Shown piece after piece: positions 32,654-44,306 of a stretch of 64,000 nucleotides of DNA (the stretch's first letter is position 1; each line of letters opens with the position of its first letter). Source of the DNA: Incurvaria masculella (lineage: Eukaryota > Arthropoda > Insecta > Lepidoptera > Incurvariidae); contig OX335659.1 of NCBI GenBank assembly GCA_946894095.1, forward strand, positions 6,393,501-6,457,500. The letters are read 5' to 3'. A model generated the notes under the pieces. The model was not told where the DNA came from. It saw only the letters and a list, made by a program, of their open reading frames with translations, and made no database searches. A program made the translations under genes and the position numbers.

Positions 32654-32659
32654 AATAAA
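32654..32659 (+). terminator. Poly(A) signal of Mia40
   Basis: AATAAA 135 bp after the stop codon, followed by a GT-rich stretch (TGTGTGTTCATTGGGTGTTGG). No AATAAA lies between Rpp14 and Mia40, so this may serve both genes. Confidence 0.7.
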
Positions 32660-32699
32660 ACAAATGTGTGTTCATTGGGTGTTGGCAAATTTAGTATAT

Positions 32700-34919
32700 T
32701 TTGGGATAATATTCTAAGATCGAGCCAAATGTATGAGTTTTAATGTTCTTGCTAGAAAATCAAAAGCATTGTTGGTGAATGCATTCTTCATAGACTTCTT
32801 ATTATTTTAGGAACTGATAACATGGAATTAAAAACATATAACTGTACACCATTTTACACATCTATTTTAAGCATTTTATGTACCATAATTTGCATTTTTT
32901 TGTCACTGTGTTGAAAAAACGTCACATAAATGAGTAACCTGACTTTGGAAAGGCTTCATTAGTTCTTTATTTAGTTACTATAAAACATGTATAAACATAA
33001 TGTTCCTATGTAAGCTTTTTACCAACAGCATCGTCTCACGGAAGCCACCACCGACCCCCATTACTAAAAGAAACAAAGAAAACAATTGTATGCGTCTATT
33101 GAGAGGAAGCTCAGGTAAGGCGGTCAATAGTACAGGGCTATTTTAGAAAGTATCAAGTCAAGCCGCTTGAGGCATGCACGTATAATAAGTTGAGATGGGG
33201 CTTGACATCTTTAAAGCAAGAGCCATTATGTACTTGTTGGTGTGGGTGGTTGAATGAATTTTTTGCAATTGTGTGTAATATTAACTCAAAATCAAAACTT
33301 TCTTAGCTCTGTTGTTACCTTTGTTTATAAATAAAAAAAAAAATGTGTCAAGAATGGTGCAACAAGCTTTCATCGTGAGCCCTTTCATTTTCCTTTCCTA
33401 GATAGCAGGCTACTGCGCCAAAATCATGCTTACTTCAAGACAATATCTACGTGCTTGCATTAATCAGAGTGACCTTATGGAAACCCTTAAGACTCGAATA
33501 AAAGTGAAAAAGTTGCATGATGCTGGATTGGCAATAGTAAATAAATATGTACATTAAAAAAATGTGAGAACAAAAACACACGTTTTTAACTTTGTAAAAC
33601 TTCATTGATACATATACTCGGAGAAATCTGAACTCGCTAAAAGTAGGAATATTAATTCCCAGTGCATTTAAATGTAGTATATTATGTAATAATTTACTTA
33701 TATATTAAGTAAGTATGTATTACCAAAAACTTTAAATATGAATCTGTTACATTTGCTATGTATTGTAAATATACATATGTACCTACTCTGAAGCCAAGGT
33801 TCGCTTGCTCGCTGTTTGACTTATTTTAAATTTGTTTGAATGCATGAAGAAACCCCCCAGATTCCGTTCCGATCCCTTCTTTAGACTCAATCGAACCCAG
33901 ATTTATGCAATCGCGTTGATTGAAAGATGGTTGAAGCGGCAATTAAAAAATTCCAATCAATGCAGCTCAGGGCGCGGGGCCTTACTTCTCTTTCGAAAGG
34001 TCATGTTCACTATCTCCGCCTGGTTCATTCACCACTTTTGCATATTGTCACAACTTGGAGTAAAGTGAACTTACGAATTCTCTCTCCATCCATTGTAATG
34101 TCATGAAAATATGTCATACAATTTAAATGTATGGAAGTTGGTGTGTGAAGTAATAGCTATATGCATGCTTTTTTCTTTCATTATTTGGAATTGGCCGATG
34201 GAACTTCAACTCAAGTAATTTTGGTAGGTTATAGATAAAGGTTAGTTTTGTCGCTTTGGTCTTGAGTATTCAATCCAAATCTCTCAAAACAGATTTATCT
34301 ACTTCTTTGAGTGTTTTAACCCAGAAGCAATATTAGTTTAATTTTTATCATAGTATAGGGCACAATAATGTAGTCTGTAATGTTTCAAGCAGAATAAAAA
34401 GTCTAAATAGTGTTTTTCTTTTATTTTATTTATTATTATTAATTGTTTATAACTGTGTTATGTAAAAGAAATGGTTTGTTTTAAATTTTATAAAAAAATG
34501 AATGTTGCAATTTTTTATAGTAGGTTCCTCTTGGTTCATCCGATTCATCCGGTTGGTTCTTTTAGGCGATTCCTCAGAACATCATTAGACTTTTCAGTGA
34601 ACAGCAATAATCAGCAAAATATTTTTCGGCTGGAGTCCACAGTCTCTGATTATGGTTAGTGTTATTATTATATTTCGTCTTAAGACATACGAAGAAAGAA
34701 GATTAGACAATTTTTAACAATAGTGTTAACCAAAGCGTAATGTAAGTATTCAACGACATTACATTCTAAAAAAAGCATGCAAAAGAATAGAAATAATTAC
34801 ACATCATTCGCATAGAAAAAAGATCAACTTTTTTTGGGGAGCGCTGAAAATAACATTGATTTTTTTGGCACAAATGACGTGTGAAAACACTATAAAATGA
34901 AATCTACACAACAAGTCAG
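32700..34919. other. No supported gene
   Basis: AT-rich sequence downstream of Mia40 with short open frames only. Part could be extended 3' UTR, since further AATAAA motifs occur (for example ~34393). Confidence 0.5.
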
Positions 34920-34992
34920 CGTGTTTGCGTCCACTGCTGGACATACGCCTCTCCAATCCTGCTCCAGTCCTCCCGGCCCTCAGCGGTACTCA
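34918..34992 (+). repeat. LINE-type 3' tail fragment
   Basis: GCGTTTGCGTCCACTGCTGG and ACATACGCCTCTCCAATCC are a familiar lepidopteran non-LTR retrotransposon 3' motif. No coding part is attached. Confidence 0.45.
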
Positions 34993-35267
34993 ATCACTTA
35001 AAACAACCATCAAATGCGGCACCATCCGAAGTTCTTCATAATCCAAACTGAATGTTAGAGTCATTCTAAATTATGCGTAACAATGCAAACTTTTTTCTAT
35101 ATATGGCGCTTAAAAAAAGTATCAATCGTGTTTATCCTGTGTCATTTAAACTTGTGACACATCTAACAAGTTTGAGTGAGACGTCAACACAACTCCCTGT
35201 ACGTCTTCGGAGCTCGGGCTGTTCCGAATTGTTGCACAACCTTAGTTATCTTAGTATGCTCGAAAAC

Positions 35268-35292
35268 ATGGCGGCGGCGGCCAGGACGAGAG
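35268..35292 (+). CDS. Candidate first coding exon (MAAAARTR...), unidentified gene
   Basis: A start codon in strong context (AAAACATGG) is followed by GCG GCG GCG GCC AGG ACG AGA G and a GTAAAT donor, giving MAAAARTR plus one base (phase 1). The AACATGGCGGC start resembles first exons of housekeeping genes. Weak points: the donor is not full consensus, no downstream exon was found, and the frame also reads through from an upstream open frame. I do not recognise the product. Confidence 0.3.
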
Positions 35293-36317
35293 GTAAATTG
35301 CAGTACTTTTGCAGAATTATACAGACGATCATCCAAGATTGTAGCATCTAAAATCCATTGATTCGAGTCTGTTTCAACAGATAAAATTCAAATGAGTGAG
35401 ATTCACGCATGATTGTTGGAATTTATTTTGCCATTTTGGCCCATACAATGATGAACCACCTATAGAGTGCGGCAAATATGCAATTGAGTGTTCTCAACAT
35501 AGCAACACCTTTCATATAAAATCAATTTGATTTACCTTATGTGCTTAAATAATATTTTTATTTTAATATTTCTGTAAATTTCTGGAGCCAATGAGACTTT
35601 TGTTGGTTTTAGTGCAGTCTCTGATTTTCTAGCTGACTTATTACTATCATTAAAAAAACAAAAGGCAAGACTATGCTTACAAGATTAACACAGTGTAAGA
35701 GTTAAAAAGAGACCGAAAATACCTACCCGATGAAACAACTTTTTAAAAATCTTTATAATATCTCTAGTTTTCCTTATAGATATAATGGTGACCTGTGCAT
35801 TTGAAATTAGTGGGCTTGAAAACCCAGACAAAAATCTTTGTTTTTCTGGTAAATAAGAGGTGATCCACTGATTCTTTGTCGATCACGTTTATAACGTAAG
35901 GCGCGTATATGCGTGAATTGTACTGGATCATATTAAAAGTAAAACCGCTTTTCATTCATTGACTTCATCTGGCAGTTGAAAAGAAATGTTGGGAAATTAA
36001 TCTCTATCTTGCACATTGGGTGGTCTATGGATATGGATTCTATCTACACAAACATCTCTCTCTGTCATATGCGTCACTTCACGCATGCACATTGCGTACT
36101 GACTGTGTGTATTTGTTGCATTTGCTCTAGCCCACGATAGCGTGAGTTGGCCTGATCGATACGAGAATTTATTGTTTTTTTATTGAAGCCAATCGCATTG
36201 AGGGTAGCTGATTCTTTTATAATTTGTTTTTTTAATTCAACTGTCAACACTGTCAACAAAAAAGTTTACGAGTAGCGTTTTAAATACACTAGGTATTATA
36301 AAATGAATTTGAGGAAA
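35293..36317. other. No supported feature
   Basis: AT-rich sequence; would be first-intron sequence if the candidate exon at 35268 is real. Confidence 0.45.
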
Positions 36318-36592
36318 AAATCGGGGCAAAGTTTTTACCACTTTTTGCCTCTGTTTTTCTTCGAAGTATTTTCCTAAACTTATCCAGCAGTTTCAAAATA
36401 TTTGAAAATGCGTTAATTATATTACAAAATAATAATTTATTAAATTTAAAAAAAAGGGTCTGGGCGAAGTTTTTACCACTTTTTGCTTCTGTTTTTCTTC
36501 GAAGTATTTTGCTAAACTTATCCAGCAGTTTTTAAATATTTGAAAACATGTCAATTATATCATAAAATAATAATTTATTTCAAATAGTAGTG
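36318..36592. repeat. Tandem dimer, 148-bp period
   Basis: GTTTTTACCACTTTTTGC, TCTGTTTTTCTTCGAAGTAT, TAAACTTATCCAGCAGTTT and AAAATAATAATTTATT recur in the same order 148 bp apart (36331 and 36479), with about 10% divergence. Confidence 0.85.
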
Positions 36593-37899
36593 AAATTTTA
36601 CTTAAAATCCGGTGTCATTTGTGTCAGTCACAACTTCTTCATTTCATTGCTTCGACTTGATTTACTCAGAATCGCTCATATTGTAATTAATAGTTATGAA
36701 TATATAGCCAAATTGAAAAATGTTTCTTAGCGTGACACTAGATAATTGATTAGTAAATGCAATACAATTTAAAAATGATATCCTCACCGCTTATGTTGTG
36801 GGAGTTAACGCCATGGAGGTGAAGAAATAACTGGAGAAATAACGTCCATGCAACGAGCGCGCAAAAAATGACGTAACGCAACTTACAACATTTTATTGCC
36901 GTACAAATTTGTAGGGCAATGATGAAAACGGAGAAAAATCCAATTTGAAGTCTCCCAAATTGGTAGGTAAACCGATAAAGATAAGAATTATTTTTTAATA
37001 AACCAGATGGTCGTTACGTCATTCCTCATTCGTGATGATGACAGCGAGTGCCGAGTCAAAAATATCTAAAAAATACTGGCTGAATCCGGCCGTCAAACCC
37101 ATTGAAAACTACATGAATTAGAAAGATGTTATGCAAACCATAGCCAACAAATGATTTGGTTGCAAAAATTAGCAAAAATATTGCTCATTAGAGCAACGTG
37201 GTGGCAAGTGAAGCTGGGGGTAATGCCGCGGCGCTGAGCGGGATGAAAACATCACCGTCCATGGATCCATTTGTAAATTGTTGTTCGTAATAACTTTTCT
37301 GAAATAGTGAATTACAAAAAAATATTTTGAAAAGGCGTTTTATTTGCACGTTCTTATATGTATATGTAACACATCGTAATTAGAAAATAATGAAAAATAA
37401 TCTCCAAACATAAAAAAAATATAGGCGATTACATAGCCTATGTATATTGGGTTTGTGACTTCGGTTTTTTTTATTAAACAATTATGTAAAGTTTGTAAAC
37501 TGCCTGAATTCGATAATTTTCTGTATCTAATGGATACGACTTTACCGTTATTTCATTAATTTGAGTTTCAGCGACAATTGAATTTGAAGCTAGTTAGGTA
37601 ATCAGATTTTGAAAATAATCAGAAAAAGGTTTTTTTCAAAATCTGATTACCATCCCTGCATTAATTCAAAGATTTATTCGGAAGAAATGCTGTTTCATCA
37701 GAATTTATAGCGAGAAAAGACAATGACTAACAAATATACGTAAGTGTGTGAAATGCATTCTCTGTTAAATGCGCCAATGTAGCACTAATCCCGTATTTAA
37801 GCCTAACTGGACACTGGCAAAATTGTCTAAAAATAGGACAGAGAGGCCTTAATTCAAATCAATCAATCAATCAACATAAGTATAGTTTTAGTTTTTAAC

Positions 37900-38030
37900 C
37901 GACATCAAACACTAAAAAGTGGAAAATACCCGATTTTCGGGGTCGGTGCCAACCAACCAAAGAATAACAACAATATGTCACCGACCCAAAAATGGGTGTT
38001 ATTTTCCACTTCTTAGTGTTTGAATTCGGT
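37900..38030. repeat. Imperfect foldback, ~130 bp
   Basis: TCAAACACTAAAAAGTGGAA, AATACCCGATTTTCGGGGTC and GGTG are mirrored by CACCGACCC, GGGTGTTATTTTCCACTT and CTTAGTGTTTGA. It abuts the next repeat. Confidence 0.7.
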
Positions 38031-38035
38031 TTTAT

Positions 38036-38346
38036 TACGGTTCCGTACCCAAAGGGTGCCAACGAAACCCCAATACTAAGCCTTTGCTGTTCGTCCATCC
38101 ATCCGCCCGTCTGTCCCTCCGTCCGTCCGTCTGTTACAGGGCTGTATCTCATTAACAATAATAGGTAAATAGTTGAAATTTTCACAGGTTGTGTACATTT
38201 ATGGCCGCTATAACAACAAATAGCAAACATTTTGAAATATTAAAAATTAAAGGGGGAGCCCCCTTACGTGATTTTTTGGGTGAAATCATGTAAGATGGTA
38301 CGGAACCTTTCGTGTACGAGTCCGACTCGCACTTGGCCGGTTTTTT
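38036..38346 (-). repeat. GGCCAAGTGCGAG repeat, copy F
   Basis: Minus orientation, from ACGGTTCCGTACCCAAAGGG through a GTCC/ATCC array to GAGTCCGACTCGCACTTGGC and CGG. Full length but diverged. Confidence 0.82.
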
Positions 38347-39668
38347 GGTTAGTGATTCCGGTACAGGCGCACTCCTTTCAGGTACTAACTTTACGTAATT
38401 ATCTTGACCTTGAACTTTACGTAAATATCGTATAGACTTGCGTTATTTGAGTGCTCCAAGCAGAGTGCCCACTCAAGTCCTCAATGGCTTTTCATAAGCG
38501 TATTTTTATTATATTTTGTCTTAATGATGGAAGCCAAATTTTTCAAATTTTTTACCAAAATAAGTTGGCACTGTTTGCTACAAATACGCAATTATCTCTT
38601 AAATATTCGTCAAATATCATTTCATAATGCTAGATTCAGTATATTATCAATATAAAGTACAATTTTTTTGTAAAAACATATATTCGGTCAACATTTTATC
38701 GCGCATATTCAGACTTATGTATATTCAAGTAAGAGTTTTATTTTAGGCTGGTTCGTGCAAATAACATAAAATATAATTTAAGAAGTATTTCTATGGGTAA
38801 GCATAAATCCAGCAGTAGACATTTCAATACACAGACAGACATACTAATTGCATGCTATATAATATCTATTTCTGGCTAAATAGAGGAATTCTGCAAATAA
38901 ATGGAAATAGGTAGCGAATTGAGATTATTTTGAGTTCGTGTTGATTGATGGCATAACACCATCCCCATAGAAATGTTTTCAAGTGAAATATCCACTATTT
39001 CGAATATTTAGCGTATACTTACAGGTAATATGATATTCCTGAATGTTTTTTATGTCTCGTCAAGTTGTTTATGCATCATTTTACAATGCACGACGGCATA
39101 TTCAATTACAATTCGATCTTACGTCAAACTCGCCCGCGACAGCTAGCGACGCAAGACTAAAATGGCCGCAGGTTCTGTCAAGATGACACGCCCCCCGCGG
39201 CACAATTGTTATAAGGCCATTTTTTTAATTCCATTCGTTCTCCTGTTATTTCTTCACCTCCATGGTTAACGCGCTTCAAATTTCTCAAATCAATTTAAGC
39301 CTTGAATTTTAAAGGCAAGACCATAGATTAGTCATTTTAATCTCTGGCAAGACCCAATTTTTTTAGTCTAAATTATAAAATGGTTTAATTTCAAGTTTAT
39401 CCGATAACAACGTTTGAATAACAGTGCTTATTATGGAAACTAAAAATATAAAACGTTAGCGTATCGGTTACGGTCGTTCTAGGGTTCTATGTCCCCTTAA
39501 CTCAGGGTTCAGCATCTGGTTATATTTGTTTAGTAAACACACTATGAAATGCAGAATGCGCGCTCGACTTATATAATTTTGGGCAAGGGAAGGTCCTATG
39601 CACCGGATCCTGAGGCAAAACACGCATAACTCAGTGACTTACTATATTATTTTGCCGAACAACCTTCA

Positions 39669-40020
39669 GAGCCGGTATTCTAAGTTGTCACCTAAATTGG
39701 CGTTACGGCAAACCGATCGACTGGCGTTTTCAAATGTATGAAGAAATTGAAGAGCGCGCGCAGCGGGCGTTAAGCGAACTAACATTTGCGAGTCCGAGCT
39801 TGATTTGACAGCTTACTCAACGTTGCCGTAAATACGTCGACGTTGCCGTTTACGTCCACTCCGCGTTTTCATACAAATCGGAAGTCCGCGTTTGAATTGA
39901 CAGCTTGAAGAAGTAAAACCACAGAATATCTAGTAAAAACTTGTATGGAGTTTGGAGAAAACGACAGTCGATCGGTTTGCCGTAAACGCCAATTTCGGTG
40001 AGAACTCAGACTGCCCACTC
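39669..40020 (-). mobile_element. MITE B, copy 3
   Basis: Reverse-orientation near-twin of 17408-17760: ends GAGCCGGTATTCTAAGTTGT and GAGAACTCAGACTGCCCACTC-type termini (read in pieces). It directly abuts a truncated TTAA-1 element, whose other half is missing. Confidence 0.85.
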
Positions 40021-40426
40021 TGATGACCATTGGCATTGTAAAATAGTGTTTGGTTTCTAAGTTATAAGGTCCGAAAGTTCGAATATTTCGCGCGTTTTCT
40101 ACAATAACTTTGAAGGCTTAGATGAAATCTAAGTTTGGAGGTGGATTACTCAATGACATCTTAAAAAGATTAGTCGTCGGACGTAGCTTGTTTCATGAAG
40201 ATGTATAACCAATTTGATTTTTGACTATAGGTAGCGGTCGTGATTTACTTTTAGCTATAATTCGTTTTGTAATTTAAATTTTCATAAATCTTACCAAATC
40301 AAACACTACGCTCATTGTCTGCTTTGTGGACATGTTGCATCCTCCTCATCACGGAGCCTGTCTTTTTCATTGTATTTTGTACCGTGCCCGAAAATGAGTT
40401 ATTCCCGACAGGAAGGACCACCTTAA
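40021..40426 (-). mobile_element. TTAA-1 MITE, copy 5 (truncated)
   Basis: Reverse orientation; contains CCATTGGCATTGTAAAAT, GGTGGATTACTCAATG, ACATGTTGCATCCTCC and ends ...GGACCACCTTAA. The half beyond GTCATCA is absent, replaced by MITE B copy 3. Confidence 0.8.
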
Positions 40427-40464
40427 GACTGCAAGTCACCATAACTACTTTTTCAAGTGCCTTA

Positions 40465-40600
40465 TCTATGTAACGCAGCCGCTTGGCACAGGCAGACTGA
40501 CACATTTAGCTTTATAGGGTTAGTCTTCATCCCGTGAAACCAGTTTAGGCCATTTAAGTTATCGTTACCATTTTTGTTGCGACCTCCTAGTCTATTTAGT
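40465..40600 (-). repeat. Solo end of MITE E
   Basis: TAACGCAGCCGCTTGGCACA, GGCAGACTGACACATTTAGC, and TTGCGACCTCCTAGTCTATT match one arm of the element at 13178-13722. Confidence 0.7.
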
Positions 40601-41339
40601 ACATTAGCTATTCGCTCGGTCCGACCACCAAGAGGGATAAAAAGTTCTCACACGAGTAGCTATAATCCTCCATATTTTTATAAATCCACAAACCTCCTGA
40701 CCCCCGACCTTCCGGCGCTTTGAAAATGACTTTATTTCATCAACCCTTGATTTTATCACCTCCAGCTATCTGAAATCCAAATATTGGATACATTTCTCGA
40801 AATTTTCCAATCTGTATTGCTCAAGGAACGAAAACGAGAAGTTCTCACACGAATGGCTCATATTATAATTATATTATTATTATACTATTATCAAGCGTGT
40901 GCGACCAAAATTGGGCACTGACAAAATTGGCTTTAAAAAAGGACGGAGGCCATAATTCAAATCAATCGATCAACTTTAAAATCTACACGAGCGCGCGCGT
41001 AATTTTGGGCAAGAGAAGGTCCCATCCGCCAGAAGCCAGTAAACTAGCTATCTATGTATCCTATTTTTCCGTCGCCAATTAAGACCTCGCTCGAACCGAC
41101 CACCAGTAGGATTACTCATCGAACAAACACACAATTACCATATTCTATAAATAAAAAAATATTTTATATATTTTTTTCTATATCATGAATTACAGCTACT
41201 CATGTGAGCACTGCTCATGTTCGTTCCATGAGTACAAGGAGTGAATTGTTTTACATCTAATCATGTCTAACAGTACGAGTAGTATTTAGCACAGTCATGT
41301 CTTACAATATAATCATATCTCGGAATTTCGAACTCGTCT
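40601..41339. other. No supported gene
   Basis: No recognisable gene. Contains two CACACGA(A/G)-type blocks repeated at ~40650 and ~40845 (AAGTTCTCACACGAGTAGCT versus GAAGTTCTCACACGAATGGC). Confidence 0.4.
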
Positions 41340-41700
41340 TCAGTGGCTCGATATCCATCATCGCAGGAACACTCATGTCCTTTCTCTTCTTTACATCACC
41401 TGAATGACGCCAATCAAGGACCCTTTTTACCTAAGGAATCGGTTTACTTATCTCTGCTCACATGGGCTCTCACTTTAGACGAATCGACTACTTGGTACCT
41501 ACTATGTATTCCCTCGCAAAGAAAAGATATGTCTTCCGAATCCTTCATGGTGCACCCTGTAAGGCAGTGGAATCAGTTGCCTCCTCAATTCTTGTTTTTA
41601 AAAACAATCCAAAAGCTTTTTTCTTTCCCAATCATCATATTTTATATGTAGTGTTTATTTATGTATATTTATGAAAATATTTATGTTTATGTCAACAAGA
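41340..41700 (+). pseudogene. Probable LINE C-terminal remnant
   Basis: The plus strand reads SESFMVHPVRQWNQLPPQ near its end, like the SFxPxxxRxWNxLP motif closing many jockey/R1-type reverse transcriptases. Upstream residues fit loosely. Short and degraded. Confidence 0.4.
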
Positions 41701-42300
41701 AGTTAAGTATATTTTGCATCATGAAGGAATTATGATTGATTTTAAAGTAATTTGTCACCATAACTGCTACTCGCACTTCTGCTCGCTTACGATACCAAAG
41801 GTAGACTGGCAGAGAATGCCTCCGGCATTAAGTTGTGCCTTTTGCCCGATTTTATTGAGTGCCACTATGCCACTGTGACGACTGTATATTGCTAAAATGA
41901 GATTCCTGAAAAATGTGAAATAATAATAAAAAGAAACAAACAAAGCAACAGAATTCATTAATAATCACAACAATCTTACCTAAATTGTTAAAATCATAAT
42001 ATCCCCCTTTATTTAATGAAGGCCATAATTAGTAGCTAAAAGCATATATTTTTTTTAAATTATGATTATTATAATATATCTATATTAGATCATTAATGTA
42101 TCTACCACCTATCGTTACAATTTATGCTCGTCAAGGTGCACATAAATTGTGTGGACTGTTGTGAATTCGATATGGCAACACCACTTTCAATGTCCGTCAA
42201 TCGGCCGTCCCGTATGTGTCGAACGAGTGCTTTTCACGAAATTACAAAACAAAACGTTTTGGACAAATCGCGTGTCAAATGTGCTTATTGACATTCTGTG
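41701..42300. other. Upstream region of the candidate exon at 42444
   Basis: AT-rich until about 42120, then less so (CGGCCGTCCCGTATGTGTCG). Probably the promoter-proximal region if the exon at 42444 is real. Confidence 0.35.
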
Positions 42301-42378
42301 AAGATTTTGGTGAAAGAACTTGTGTTAACGGAAGCACAGTTGTGTGTTAGTGCAGTGCGCTGTTAGTGCCGTCGTGCG

Positions 42379-42405
42379 ATGCGCTTCGCTGCTCGGAAGA
42401 ACTGA
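42379..42405 (+). CDS. Possible upstream ORF (8 codons)
   Basis: ATG CGC TTC GCT GCT CGG AAG AAC TGA, 38 nt before the candidate start at 42444. Matters only if the transcript starts upstream of it. Confidence 0.3.
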   Translation: MRFAARKN

Positions 42406-42443
42406 GAGTGTTGTGTTATCGCACAGGGTTGGAAGTTATCGGA

Positions 42444-42469
42444 ATGTCGAAACCTCCTGCAAAAAAGAG
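42444..42469 (+). CDS. Candidate first coding exon (MSKPPAKKR...), unidentified gene
   Basis: ATG in good context (CGGAATGTC) encodes MSKPPAKK plus a split codon AG, followed at once by a perfect GTAAGT donor. It is preceded by about 150 bp of less AT-rich sequence, with repeated GTGCAGTGCGC / GTTAGTGCCG blocks that look like a 5' UTR. A lysine-rich start suggests a nuclear protein, but that is a guess. No second exon was recognised in the window, so the first intron would be long. Confidence 0.5.
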
Positions 42470-43459
42470 GTAAGTCCATAGTATATTTGTAAAATGGTTT
42501 CAAACACTTGGTTAAGAATTGTTCCTACGATGTTCACCCAACTTTCACTTCTTGCTAGGTACTTAACACTGTGTCACTGTTAACCTTTAGTCGGAGTAAT
42601 CTTAATCATCAACATATTATACGCAAACCCTTTGACCATCCCTAAATCTAAAGAAGGGGTAATGGTGATGGGTAGTTAGCGACACCTAATGCACCACGAC
42701 ACGGTGCAGGAAGTGGTCAGTCGCTTGTAGTTCGTATTTATTCTTCGGCTCCCGCATATCTACCTCTTATCCCTTACGCCTTCTACTAATGAGGTACCTC
42801 AAAATCAGCTAAATACATAAACATTTTCGAAGTAACTATTAATCATGTTATATTATCCGCAATGATAATGGACGTTTAGTGGTTGAAAATGGCTTCTCTT
42901 TTAAAAAAATGACAAGTTCCGATTTTAACTATAGGCCAGGTTAGCTGCATGTCATATTTTGTAAGTTACAAAAAAACCAAGGTCAATGACATTCACATTG
43001 TGCGTGGCGGGTCATTTGCAAGAAGAGAGGTAACCGGATATAAAAGTCCTCTTTACAAAACACCCTGAAACTGTAGTACCTAGTTCATGACAGAAATAGT
43101 TATTCAAACTATGTCAAAGAAAGCGCGAAATTGTCTTCTTGTCACTGAAGTAGTGCATCGCTTCAAGGTCTTTGCTTGCGATTACACTTGGTTTGGGTCA
43201 CCTCTTTCCCTAAAATATGTATAAATAGGCGATGGCCGGACCCGGCGTGTTACTAGTGAACAGAGGCTTTATTAAGAGTTACAAATCACTTATCGAAAAT
43301 TCGCTGAACTCTTTAATACCACAGGTTTACAGTAGTGAATAGAGCAGGCATTCAAGGGATACACTAAATCAACCGTCCATGTATTTATATATTTGTGTGT
43401 AGAAATATGAAATACTATTTTAAATGTGTTGAAAATATACGAGAAGTACATCAATAAAT
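42470..43459. other. No supported feature
   Basis: Would be intron of the gene starting at 42444. Nothing recognised. Confidence 0.4.
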
Positions 43460-43799
43460 GTTTGGGGTTTCCAAGACAGACAAGGTAAACGTCTGTTCTC
43501 CCAAGTCTTTTTTACAACCAACGTTGGGTTGCATCAGGTTAGGTTGGGTTATGTTATTACCTTAAATTGTTGATAAATATTCTGGTCACCTGGCAATAAC
43601 AAAACGGCCCGCCGCGCCGGTCAAAACACTTAAAAAGTGCAGGAATTACGAAATTGTATGCAAACTTTGACAATTTTTTTCCTATGAAGAAGTAGTTTTT
43701 GCACAAAAATGTTTTGCTGTTGAGCTTCTTTATAGTCACTCTTTCGTCCTATCCACCCACCTAGTTGATAAGAAAGCGTCTGTCTTGGAAACCCCAACC
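43460..43799. mobile_element. hAT-like MITE (340 bp) with 8-bp duplication
   Basis: Terminal inverted repeats GTTTGGGGTTTCCAAGACAG / CTGTCTTGGAAACCCCAACC differ at one base over 22. Both sides are flanked by CAATAAAT (43452-43459 and 43800-43807), an 8-bp duplication typical of hAT transposons. No coding capacity. Confidence 0.88.
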
Positions 43800-44168
43800 C
43801 AATAAATACTTACTTTTCATGTTAGGAGCACTGAAATGAATTTATTTAATTTCGGGCGAGTTTGTGATCAAACCGTCATCGCAATGTATAGAGAAACGCC
43901 TTGCAACACCTCTGGTAAATATTTTATAACTTTGAACGTAAAAAACAATTTATTTCTGAAAGGGAATCTCTTTGCATACAACATAACCTAATTTATCTTG
44001 TACGATGTTTGTAGCAGATGAAATACTCTAGCGATGGCAAGATATGTACTTGGTGTTGTTAAACGCCTTGGAGGAGGCTCATGGAGTAGAAATCCATCCA
44101 CATAATCAGAGTCGCCAAGGAGTATTACCTACATGAGTGGAGCAACTTTCATCAACACTTAAACTGAG

Positions 44169-44306
44169 ATTCATAGACATTACTCATACTTGGCTGAACC
44201 AAAGCATGACTTACGACTGTCAGTTTTGAAATAAAATGTATGGACTGAATGCCAAAACTGACAGTGGAAAGACATGCTCAGGCAAGTATGAGTAATGTCT
44301 ATGAAT
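44169..44306. mobile_element. Foldback MITE, 138 bp
   Basis: ATTCATAGACATTACTCATA with CTTG at the left, mirrored by CAAG with TATGAGTAATGTCTATGAAT at the right. An inner hairpin CTGTCAGTTTTG / CAAAACTGACAG completes a nearly continuous fold. Confidence 0.85.

Larger units (their letters stand above)
36811..39265. mobile_element. Segment bracketed by inverted repeats (2.45 kb)
   Basis: CCATGGAGGTGAAGAAATAA at 36811 is matched by its exact inverse ending at 39265; the arms continue for about 7 more bases with one mismatch. A related end lies at 28785-28812 (GTTATTTCGTCACCTCCATG). The interior encodes no transposase and holds a foldback and a GGCCAAGTGCGAG repeat. It could be one long non-autonomous element or two solo ends. 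Confidence 0.5.

Noticed and set aside
36811..39265. A complete autonomous transposon
   Set aside because: No transposase frame or DDE/D motif is present between the inverted repeats.
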